Shown piece by piece: positions 7,051 to 13,450 of a stretch of 19,032 nt of DNA. Each line of letters opens with the position of its first letter. Within the stretch, counting starts at the first letter, position 1. The notes beneath the pieces are model-generated. The model was given only the letters and a program-made list of their open reading frames with translations, was not told the DNA's origin and made no database searches. The translations under genes and the position numbers were made by a program. The stretch spans positions 1 to 19,032 of the forward strand of contig JAZUKE010000135.1 of NCBI GenBank assembly GCA_045643125.1, written 5' to 3'. The DNA is from UBA1206 sp045643125 (GTDB lineage Bacteria > Bacillota > Clostridia > Oscillospirales > CAG-382).

Positions 7051-8172
7051 ATGAAATTCAGAATCATCTCAGCAGTTCTAACTGTTCTCGTCCTTCTTCT
7101 CACAATCGTTTCCTGCGTCGATCTTCCCATTGAGGAATCGAGTTCGTCTACTTCAAGAGAGATTTCAGACGAATCGGAAACCGAAATATCAATTCCCTCA
7201 AAAAACGAAAGTTCTGAACAAACGGAAGAATCCGTTGTTTCCGACATCTCGGAAGAGATCAGCGATGAAGAACCGATCAGCAAAGAACAACCGAGCACCC
7301 CTGACGAAAGCGGCGAGCCTGTATCGGAACCAACGTCAGAGGAGCCGGTCAGTGAAGAGATCAGCGAAGAAATAAGCGAAGAGTCAAGCGAGGAGGTCAG
7401 TGAAGGGCCTGTCAAGGAAGTCACCGATCCCAACGCACCGTATCAGGATCTCAGAGCATATACGCCCTCGACGATAGGAACGTCCGAGTATGACTCATAT
7501 TTCGACAATTCCATTTTCATCGGTCATTCGGTAATGCTCCATTTCAAGAATTACACCGACTATATGCGTTCGGCTTATCCCGAATTTCTCGGCAAATCGC
7601 AGTTCTTTGCGTCTGCCAGCTTCGCCGCCTGCCACGATGCGGAGCCTGTTTCCGACAGTTCGCTCCATCCGTATTACAAAAACGAAAAGATGACCTGCGC
7701 CGACGCGGTAGCCGCTTCCGGCTGCAAGACGGTCTACGTCCTCGGTATGGCGCTCAACGAGCTTGCGCTCTACGGCATCGACGGCACCGTGAACTATACC
7801 GCCAAGCTGTTTGATTCGATAAAGGCAAAGTCCCCGGACGTTCGCATAGTATTCCTTTCCAATACCTACGAGACCGCGTATTTCGATTCAAAATACAAGA
7901 CTCTCACGAACGACAACATCAGAAAACTCAACAACAAAATGATCGAATACTGCAACACTCACGGTATCGACTTCATTGATATCGCGTCCTGCACCGTAAC
8001 GGACGGCGCGCTTGCCGATAACTACTGTATCGACAACGAAGACGGCGGCTGCGGCTGTCATATCAGCAGGACCGCGTACTGCAACTGGATGTGCGTACTC
8101 AGGAATTACGCTTATCAGAAAAAAGCAAACACTTTCAAGAACCCGACTGAAATGCCCGTTCTTAAAAAATAA
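7051..8172 (+). CDS. SGNH-hydrolase-like lipoprotein with Ser/Glu linker
   Basis: The 373-residue product starts at ATG 7051, after AGAGG at 7036-7040 and the promoter at 6976. Residues 1-21 are a lipoprotein signal ending in IVSC, with lipid attachment expected at Cys22. Residues ~25-130 are a low-complexity Ser/Glu/Pro linker (SEEISEEISEESSEE) that would hold the domain away from the membrane. The C-terminal domain resembles clostridial SGNH/GDSL lipoproteins: FDNSIFIGHS, where the usual GDS is GHS (Ser160 kept), and a C-terminal DG...H pair interrupted by a Gly/Cys insert (D331, H337). The family usually deacylates sugars or wall polymers. The altered first block makes activity uncertain. 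It heads a three-gene operon with DUF4358-like and LytM-like proteins. Confidence 0.85.
   Translation: MKFRIISAVLTVLVLLLTIVSCVDLPIEESSSSTSREISDESETEISIPSKNESSEQTEESVVSDISEEISDEEPISKEQPSTPDESGEPVSEPTSEEPVSEEISEEISEESSEEVSEGPVKEVTDPNAPYQDLRAYTPSTIGTSEYDSYFDNSIFIGHSVMLHFKNYTDYMRSAYPEFLGKSQFFASASFAACHDAEPVSDSSLHPYYKNEKMTCADAVAASGCKTVYVLGMALNELALYGIDGTVNYTAKLFDSIKAKSPDVRIVFLSNTYETAYFDSKYKTLTNDNIRKLNNKMIEYCNTHGIDFIDIASCTVTDGALADNYCIDNEDGGCGCHISRTAYCNWMCVLRNYAYQKKANTFKNPTEMPVLKK
7120..7420 (+). repeat. Low-complexity Ser/Glu-coding stretch
   Basis: About 300 bases encode an acidic linker of imperfect SEE, SEEISEE and EPVSE repeats; the clearest units are at 7345-7405. The base repetition (agcgaagaa-like units) makes length variation by slippage likely between strains. 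Confidence 0.55.
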
Positions 8173-8188
8173 CCGGAGGTAAAACCAA

Positions 8189-8662
8189 ATGAAAAAAATC
8201 ATCGCATCCCTTCTCGTTCTTCTGTGTATCTTCTCTGTTGCCTGCGACGGCGAACAGATAAAAGAAAAAGTACTTTCGATTTCTGTCGATGAACTGCTTG
8301 AAAAGCTCGTCACTTCCAATGCCGAAGGCGAAATGTATTCATACAATTCCTCCCGTCTTGCCGATGACCTCGGCATCACCGAAGACCTCTACACGGGCGG
8401 CAAATTCTTTATTCCCATCGAGAGCGCCGGTGTCGAGACCATCGCTTTCTTCACCGCAACGAGCGAAGAAAACGCCGCAAAGATCAAATCCGCTCTTGAA
8501 AGCTATATCGGCAGAGTAAAGAACGAGCAGGAAAACTACAACGCGAACAACTTTGAAGTAGCCAAAGCCGCAAGCGCAGTCAAGGAAGGACTCAACGTAT
8601 ATCTCGTTATGTCTCCGTCCAAAGACGCGCTCATTGAGCTTATCAACACCTATCTCAAATAA
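8189..8662 (+). CDS. DUF4358-like lipoprotein
   Basis: The 157-residue product starts after GGAGGT at 8175-8180, well spaced. Its signal ends in FSVAC with Cys19 as a likely lipid site; Ser at -3 is not the ideal lipobox residue. The mature part begins with SVDELLEKL and continues with EDLYTGG, AFFTATSEENAAKIKSALESY and a final SPSKDALIELINTYL, matching the pattern of DUF4358 lipoproteins, whose function is unknown. From memory, such genes often neighbour SGNH and MBOAT acyl-transfer genes, which would fit the adjacent SGNH-like gene, though no MBOAT gene is in this window. Spacing is 16 bases from the previous gene and 14 to the next, so one transcript is likely. Confidence 0.75.
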   Translation: MKKIIASLLVLLCIFSVACDGEQIKEKVLSISVDELLEKLVTSNAEGEMYSYNSSRLADDLGITEDLYTGGKFFIPIESAGVETIAFFTATSEENAAKIKSALESYIGRVKNEQENYNANNFEVAKAASAVKEGLNVYLVMSPSKDALIELINTYLK

Positions 8663-8676
8663 AGGATCTGAGAACG

Positions 8677-10275
8677 ATGTATCAAAAACGCAAAAGCAAA
8701 AAGGCGTTTCTGTGCTTCTTGTTGTGCCTTCCGCTTTTTCTGATAGCGTATCTCGCTTTTACATACGCTACCGAAAAGCTTGATCCGAACGAAATAAAGA
8801 GCATAAAGATCACCACCCCGGACGGGAATGTCGTTTCTTCGGAAGACAAAGACGAGATCGGATTTTATACCGATATCTTCCTCAATTCGTCCAAGCTGTC
8901 TTCCCCGCTTCGCAATATCGGCGATGCCGACGTTGTCGAAGTCGATCTTGACAGAGAAGATTCGGTGCTTAAATACCGCATTTATCCCGAACTTTCCGAA
9001 ACGGGATGTATGTTCTCCGATCCCGACGGAAAATTCCACCTCATAGCCAACGAAGACGCAAAGAATATGCTTTCACGTCAGGCATTTGCGTTTCTTTACA
9101 AGTCGTCTTCCCTGCCGGAGCTTGTGATAACAAGCGGAGCGCTTGAAAAGGCTGTGACTCCAACGTCTTACGGCTGGTTTTACAAGATGCAGGACGGCAC
9201 TTATACGGAGTACAAAGATTCCCCGGTCGAAGAAAACGGATATTACAGCATCTATTCGGACAGAGTAAATTCGCTGTCTTTCAGCAGAAAACCCGATAAT
9301 CTCACCGTTTCGATAACCGATCCGAACGGACAGCTTTTACCGGTCAACGATCTGTCGTCGCTGATATTCTCCGGCGATACCCTGCTTCGCGTTACGATAG
9401 AAGCCGAATGGATACGCACCGGCAGCACAAACTGCCACGGGAACGCGGTCTATTCGTTCGATCTGCTCTATGACATTCCGGCTGTTCTTACCGTTTCGGA
9501 TACCAAAGCGTCGATCGGCGGAAACGTCACCTTGAACGTGAAACACCTCAACGACAACGAGCAGGTAATACTCACGTCTCCGCTTTCTCTCGGCGAACTG
9601 CATTTTTCCGAAAACGAAGGCGTCAAGACCGCCGTTCTTGCGATCGACGACACGAACGCTCCCGGAACTTATGATATCTTATACACCATAGGCGACAACG
9701 GCGGCTCGTTTGAACTGACGCTGAACGGCGAAGTGAGACTTGCGAGAAGCAGCATTTTCAGAATGACGATGACGAACGATCTGTTTGAAAAAACGCTCGG
9801 AGACGCAGCGTCGCTCAAATTCGAGGAATTGAAAAAGCAGATAGATTCCCTTTCCGGCAGCAAAGCCTATGCTATTCTTCCGTTCAAGAAGCCCACATAT
9901 TCCGGAAGTCTCATCCAGGGATTCGGCACCAAGGTCATCACCAATCTTGAAAACTCGACCGACACCCACATTTTCTATTCGATAGGAAATGTATACGAGA
10001 CAGCTGAAAATTCTTCCGTAAGCGCGTCAGCCGACGGCAAAGTCATTTATGTAGGCGAAAGCGACACGCTCGGAAATCTCGTCGTCATAGACCACGGCTG
10101 CGGACTCTGCACCTGGTACTACGGACTTTCGTCTATCGAAAGGAACGTCGGCGACGAAGTCGTAAAAGGCGCAGTCATAGGAACGTCGGGGATCAACGAA
10201 TACAATGAGAAAAGCACATTCGGGTTCTGTATGAGCGCCGGCGGCGTATTTATAGATCCCGTGTTCGACAACTGA
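8677..10275 (+). CDS. Membrane-anchored protein with degenerate LytM (M23) domain
   Basis: The 532-residue product has one N-terminal membrane segment (residues ~10-28) after a basic MYQKRKSKK tail, so most of it is extracytoplasmic. Residues ~30-400 are beta-rich with no recognised domain. The C-terminal ~110 residues are LytM/M23-like (SASADGKVIYVG, LGNLVVIDHGCGL, VGDEVVKGAVIGTSG). The zinc site looks lost: the first His (H431) lacks its partner Asp (THIFYS), the YGHL His is absent (WYYGL), and the final HxH is FGF (515-517). H473 of the IDHG block remains. The domain is thus probably a binding or scaffold module, as in B. subtilis SpoIIQ. AAAGGA at 8661-8666 supports the start, and a terminator follows. 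Confidence 0.85.
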   Translation: MYQKRKSKKAFLCFLLCLPLFLIAYLAFTYATEKLDPNEIKSIKITTPDGNVVSSEDKDEIGFYTDIFLNSSKLSSPLRNIGDADVVEVDLDREDSVLKYRIYPELSETGCMFSDPDGKFHLIANEDAKNMLSRQAFAFLYKSSSLPELVITSGALEKAVTPTSYGWFYKMQDGTYTEYKDSPVEENGYYSIYSDRVNSLSFSRKPDNLTVSITDPNGQLLPVNDLSSLIFSGDTLLRVTIEAEWIRTGSTNCHGNAVYSFDLLYDIPAVLTVSDTKASIGGNVTLNVKHLNDNEQVILTSPLSLGELHFSENEGVKTAVLAIDDTNAPGTYDILYTIGDNGGSFELTLNGEVRLARSSIFRMTMTNDLFEKTLGDAASLKFEELKKQIDSLSGSKAYAILPFKKPTYSGSLIQGFGTKVITNLENSTDTHIFYSIGNVYETAENSSVSASADGKVIYVGESDTLGNLVVIDHGCGLCTWYYGLSSIERNVGDEVVKGAVIGTSGINEYNEKSTFGFCMSAGGVFIDPVFDN

Positions 10276-10295
10276 AAAACGAATATAACATACAT

Positions 10296-10329
10296 CAAGC
10301 CGTGTCTTAACTGCACGGCTTGTTTTTTT
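10296..10329 (+). terminator. Strong intrinsic terminator after the LytM gene
   Basis: CAAGCCGTG (10296-10304) and CACGGCTTG (10314-10322) form a 9-bp GC-rich stem with a 9-base loop, followed by seven T (10323-10329). The T-run ends one base before a GGAGG ribosome site, so the terminator also controls entry into the next gene. Confidence 0.88.
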
Positions 10330-10330
10330 C

Positions 10331-10335
10331 GGAGG
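10331..10335 (+). promoter_or_regulatory. Ribosome site fused to the terminator tail
   Basis: GGAGG sits six bases before ATG 10342 and immediately after the terminator T-run. No good promoter was seen between the hairpin and the start, so translation of the small gene seems to need readthrough. Confidence 0.7.
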
Positions 10336-10341
10336 TACATA

Positions 10342-10551
10342 ATGAAAAAATCTTTCAGAATTTCAATTCTCGCTATGGCGATCATCGCTTCCGTTGCGAC
10401 TTTGGTTTTTGCGTTCTTCGTTCTGACGTTCAAACACGACCTGTTTTACGCTTGTGCGATAAAAAAAGCCGCAGAATATTATCTTGCCTGCATTGCGGAG
10501 GCTTCGTTCTTCGGCTTTATGTTCGTCTATGTTTCGCGTGACTTATATTGA
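10342..10551 (+). CDS. Small two-helix membrane protein (69 residues)
   Basis: I do not recognise the family. The product is MKK-initiated, with one hydrophobic segment at residues ~7-28 and a second at ~47-65, separated by a basic loop with KHDLFYACAIKKAAEYY. It has two Cys. The GGAGG site and good spacing suggest it is really translated. It lies between the LytM-gene terminator and the glycosyltransferase promoter, whose -35 box overlaps this gene's stop codon. It may be expressed by readthrough from the lipoprotein operon. The segment length allows a two-pass accessory protein, but no function can be assigned. Confidence 0.65.
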   Translation: MKKSFRISILAMAIIASVATLVFAFFVLTFKHDLFYACAIKKAAEYYLACIAEASFFGFMFVYVSRDLY

Positions 10552-10576
10552 CAAAAATCGCATAGGATGATATAAT
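10548..10576 (+). promoter_or_regulatory. Consensus sigma-A promoter of the glycosyltransferase gene
   Basis: TTGACA (10548-10553) and TATAAT (10571-10576) are exactly 17 bases apart. The -35 box shares bases with the TGA stop of the 69-residue gene. Transcription would start near 10583, 28 bases before ATG 10611. Confidence 0.9.
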
Positions 10577-10610
10577 AAAATATCAAATTTTGAATTTCGG
10601 GAGTTGTCGG

Positions 10611-11912
10611 ATGCGCGTTTTTGACTTTATTTTGAAAATATGCGAATATTGCTCCGTTGCCGCGCTGATACTCGGCTCTTTCAAATATCTGTACTTTGTT
10701 ATAGGTGTTTTCAAAACGCGCGTCTTTCCGAAAACGGAAAACAGACACCGCTACGCCGTCGTCATCGCCGCAAGGAATGAAGAAGCCGTCATAGGCAACC
10801 TTATCGACAGCATAAAAGCGCAGGACTATCCGTCTGACCTTGTGACGGTATTCGTCGTTGCCGACAACTGCGACGACGGCACCGCGTCCGTCGTAAGGAG
10901 CAAGGGCTGCGTCTGTTACGAGCGTAACGACCGCGAACACGCCACGAAAGGCTTTGCGCTGCAATATCTGTTCAGACAGATAGAAAAAGACTTCTCGATC
11001 CAGTCGTTTGAAGGATACTTTATCTTCGATTCCGACAACCTGCTTGCACCGGATTACATTTCGAGAATGAACGAAGCCTTCGACACCGGCGAAAAGATAA
11101 TTACCTCGTACAGGGCGAGCAAAAACTTTGATTCCAACTGGATATCCGCGTCCTACGGTCTGTATTGGATAAAAACCATATTGTCGCAGCACCGTGCGCG
11201 AAGCGTTTTTGACCTTGCCACACGCATACAGGGCACGGGATATCTCGTTGCAAGCGAACTGCTCAAAGACGGCTGGAATTACACCTGCCTTACCGAAGAC
11301 AGAATGCTTTCCGCAGACGCGGTCATAAAAGGCTGTCCGATAACCTACAACGAAAAGGCGGTCTTCTATGACGAGCAGCCCATAACACTTCGCATCGCTT
11401 TCAGACAGCGCATACGCTGGGCAAAAGGTCATCTTCAGACGTTCCGTGTGTGCGGCTTGCCGCTTTTCAAAAGCATCTTCAAGTCAAAGAATTTTCACGA
11501 CGGATTTATGTCGTACGATATGTTCCACATCTGTTTTCCGAGGTCGATATTCATTTCTTTCCGCAAGATCATCGTCTGGCTATGCAATATAATCGTTATC
11601 CTTTACGGCAACAACGATTTTGCAAAGGTCGCGTCTTACGTCTATGCGGTCGTTTTTTCTTTTCTGAAGAGCTATCCGCTCAATTCACTCATTCCGCTTT
11701 ATATTTTCATCAGAGAAAACAAATACATACCCCCTCTTACGATATGGAAAAAGCTCTGGTACTCGCTGACGTTTCCGCTGTTCGACCTTTTCGGACGTCT
11801 TGCAATGGTGATTGCACTTTTCTCGCACGTCGAATGGAAGACGATACCGCATACGATCGACACGCAGATAGAAGAAATGCCGAGCGTCAAAAAAGAAACC
11901 GCCGTAAAATAG
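10611..11912 (+). CDS. Processive family 2 glycosyltransferase, membrane protein
   Basis: The 433-residue product starts at ATG 10611 after CGGGAG (10598-10603); the in-frame TTG at 10590 has no ribosome site. It has an N-terminal membrane segment, a GT-A domain, and several C-terminal membrane segments from residue ~300. Motifs fit the processive GT2 pattern: VVIAARNEE, VADNCDDGT, DSDN (D140, D142), TED (D230) and QRIRW (266-270). Such enzymes make and often export beta-linked polysaccharides using a nucleotide sugar; the sugar is not evident. It is transcribed alone and ends in a bidirectional terminator. No PilZ domain or obvious partner gene is adjacent. It may contribute to envelope or exopolysaccharide. 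Confidence 0.92.
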   Translation: MRVFDFILKICEYCSVAALILGSFKYLYFVIGVFKTRVFPKTENRHRYAVVIAARNEEAVIGNLIDSIKAQDYPSDLVTVFVVADNCDDGTASVVRSKGCVCYERNDREHATKGFALQYLFRQIEKDFSIQSFEGYFIFDSDNLLAPDYISRMNEAFDTGEKIITSYRASKNFDSNWISASYGLYWIKTILSQHRARSVFDLATRIQGTGYLVASELLKDGWNYTCLTEDRMLSADAVIKGCPITYNEKAVFYDEQPITLRIAFRQRIRWAKGHLQTFRVCGLPLFKSIFKSKNFHDGFMSYDMFHICFPRSIFISFRKIIVWLCNIIVILYGNNDFAKVASYVYAVVFSFLKSYPLNSLIPLYIFIRENKYIPPLTIWKKLWYSLTFPLFDLFGRLAMVIALFSHVEWKTIPHTIDTQIEEMPSVKKETAVK

Positions 11913-12513
11913 GCGCAAAAAAAAATCCCGAAAAGTCGGGATTTTTTATATTGACCAATATTCCGGATCGCTGAAGGGCTAATTTCTGAATATTTCCGTT
12001 TGAAAGTATCACATACTCTTCTGTATAGATTACAGATTCATCAATTATAAATGTAATGCTTCCTCTGTTTTGGTTTATTGATGTATAATAGGATGTGTTC
12101 GAAGCCATTGTTCCTCCATTGTTTGTTACGGAAATACTTGTCAACTCCGAATAATGGTCTCCCTGATAGTAAACACCGTTTACAGTCACAGTATAATTGA
12201 GCGCGAGAACATTTTCTTTGTAAATCAAAATTTCATACGATCTTGTTTTAATCTGTTCAGAAATGCCTTTGCCGCCATTATCTGATCCATATTGAGCGAT
12301 TTCTTGAAAAACAAGAACCATACCGTCACCAAGAAACTCAACATTCTTCATTACAATGACGGTTTCATTGCCGTTTACAGTTACATCCGTATCTATCTCA
12401 ATACCGTTAACTTCCATTGTAAAAGCAAAAACATTTACAGTCAATAAAGATGTAATCAAAACTGCTATAAGAATTGCGCTTATAGTCTTTTTTAGCATTA
12501 AATTCTTTCTCAT
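11887..12513 (-). CDS. Secreted orphan protein, reads through terminator
   Basis: I do not recognise the family. The 208-residue product has a clear signal peptide (MRKNLMLKK, hydrophobic core, cleavage near VFA at residue 30). The mature part is beta-rich with VNG repeats (TMEVNGIEIDTDVTVNG, TVTVNGVYYQGDHY) and many Ser/Thr. It looks extracellular. AGAGG at 12522-12526 supports ATG 12513. The gene is markedly AT-rich relative to its neighbours, hinting at transfer or relaxed selection. The last ~20 residues (from NIKNPDFSG) are encoded by the terminator hairpin and by 26 bases overlapping the convergent glycosyltransferase end, so the original stop may have been lost; a TAG lies in another frame near 11980. 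It starts 34 bases after the previous stop. Confidence 0.7.
   Translation of the reverse strand: MRKNLMLKKTISAILIAVLITSLLTVNVFAFTMEVNGIEIDTDVTVNGNETVIVMKNVEFLGDGMVLVFQEIAQYGSDNGGKGISEQIKTRSYEILIYKENVLALNYTVTVNGVYYQGDHYSELTSISVTNNGGTMASNTSYYTSINQNRGSITFIIDESVIYTEEYVILSNGNIQKLALQRSGILVNIKNPDFSGFFFAPILRRFLF
11921..11946. terminator. Bidirectional terminator between convergent genes
   Basis: AAAAATCCCGA (11921-11931) and TCGGGATTTTT (11936-11946) form an 11-bp stem with a four-base loop and A/T tails on both sides. It ends the glycosyltransferase transcript and would also end the opposite one, although the minus-strand ORF continues through it. Confidence 0.85.
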
Positions 12514-12546
12514 TTCAATTACCTCTAAATTTATAAAATAAGTTTT

Positions 12547-13323
12547 TTATTTAACGGTAATGTTTACAACGTGAGGCTGAGCGTTGCTCTGATACCAATA
12601 AAGGAAAGCTTCAACGTCGATCTTGTCGCCCACTTTAAGAGCTTCTGCTGCTTTGTAAACGTCGGTGTCTTTGCCTCTGAGGTAAGATTCGATAACGAAG
12701 GTCTGAGTCTTGCCGTCGATGGAAGCGGTGAAGTAAACATCGTCGCCCTGAGAGCCGGAGCCGTCCCAGTTATAGATGAAAGCAGCATCGTTGCCGTCAG
12801 CGTCTTTGGAAGCTACAACGGTCATTTCTTTGAAAGCAGCAAATTCGTTGATGTGTTTGCAGAGGTCTTCGGTGCCGAGAAGAGCGGTAACGTCAAAAGC
12901 GGGAGCAACGTAAGTGTCGCCGTTGTCGAGGATCTCGAGAACGCCGTCGGTGATTTCGATTTCGCCGTCCCAAAGAGTTTTATAACCGGTAACTCTGATC
13001 TTTTTGCCCTGAGTAAGTTTGGCATAGTCTTCTTCGGAGCAGGGGAGATTGTAGAAGAAGTATGCGCCGTCTCTGTCCTGAGTGTAAACGGTGGCAACTC
13101 CGACACCGTCTTTCATCCACCAGCCCTGTTTATCCTGAACGTAGGCTTCAACAACGACTTTTGCATCGGCTTCTGCAGCGATATATTCTGCGTAAGTCAT
13201 AACTTTGACTTCTTCCTTGGATTCCTCGGGTTTGGAATTGTCGGTGTTTTCTTCGTTTCCGCAAGCGATAAGGCAAACGGAAAGGAGAGAAAGCATAAGA
13301 ACGAAAGCTAAGATCTTTTTCAT
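12547..13323 (-). CDS. Lipoprotein with two OB-fold-like domains
   Basis: The 258-residue product begins at ATG 13323, eight bases after AAAGGAG; the frame is open further upstream but lacks a ribosome site and crosses the promoter. The signal ends in LIAC with Cys21 the likely lipid site, followed by an acidic linker (NEENTDNSKPEESKEE). Residues ~52-135 look like an OB-fold module (VVVEAYVQDKQGWW, GKKIRVTGYKTLWDGEIEI). Residues ~165-258 look like a second, ending in LKVGDKIDVEAFLYWYQ and HVVNITV. Comparable clostridial lipoproteins exist, but the ligand is unknown. It has its own promoter, is probably extracellular and membrane-anchored, and may be co-transcribed with the downstream orphan, since the gap is only 33 bases without a hairpin. 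Confidence 0.8.
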   Translation of the reverse strand: MKKILAFVLMLSLLSVCLIACGNEENTDNSKPEESKEEVKVMTYAEYIAAEADAKVVVEAYVQDKQGWWMKDGVGVATVYTQDRDGAYFFYNLPCSEEDYAKLTQGKKIRVTGYKTLWDGEIEITDGVLEILDNGDTYVAPAFDVTALLGTEDLCKHINEFAAFKEMTVVASKDADGNDAAFIYNWDGSGSQGDDVYFTASIDGKTQTFVIESYLRGKDTDVYKAAEALKVGDKIDVEAFLYWYQSNAQPHVVNITVK

Positions 13324-13360
13324 TTTTTTTACTCCTTTATAGTTTTTTGGAAACAACAAC

Positions 13361-13389
13361 ATTATATATTATTACTTGCAATAAATCAA
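13361..13389 (-). promoter_or_regulatory. Sigma-A promoter of the OB-fold lipoprotein
   Basis: TTGATT (13384-13389) and TATAAT (13361-13366) on the minus strand are 17 bases apart. The -10 box is 38 bases upstream of ATG 13323. The spacer is AT-only apart from a short TTGCAAG. Confidence 0.8.
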
Positions 13390-13450
13390 TAGTATTTTTG
13401 CCCTTTTTGAATTTCTTTTGCCTTGCAAATATATCTATATTGCTGAAAGT

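Noticed and set aside
10527..11432. 301-codon minus-strand frame
   Set aside because: It is opposite the glycosyltransferase, whose D, DSD, TED and QxxRW motifs are intact. A shadow of codon bias.
13400..13450. Hairpin GCAATATA...TATATTTGC as a terminator after the solute-binding gene
   Set aside because: The stem is short, mismatched and AT-only, and it is not followed by a T-run.
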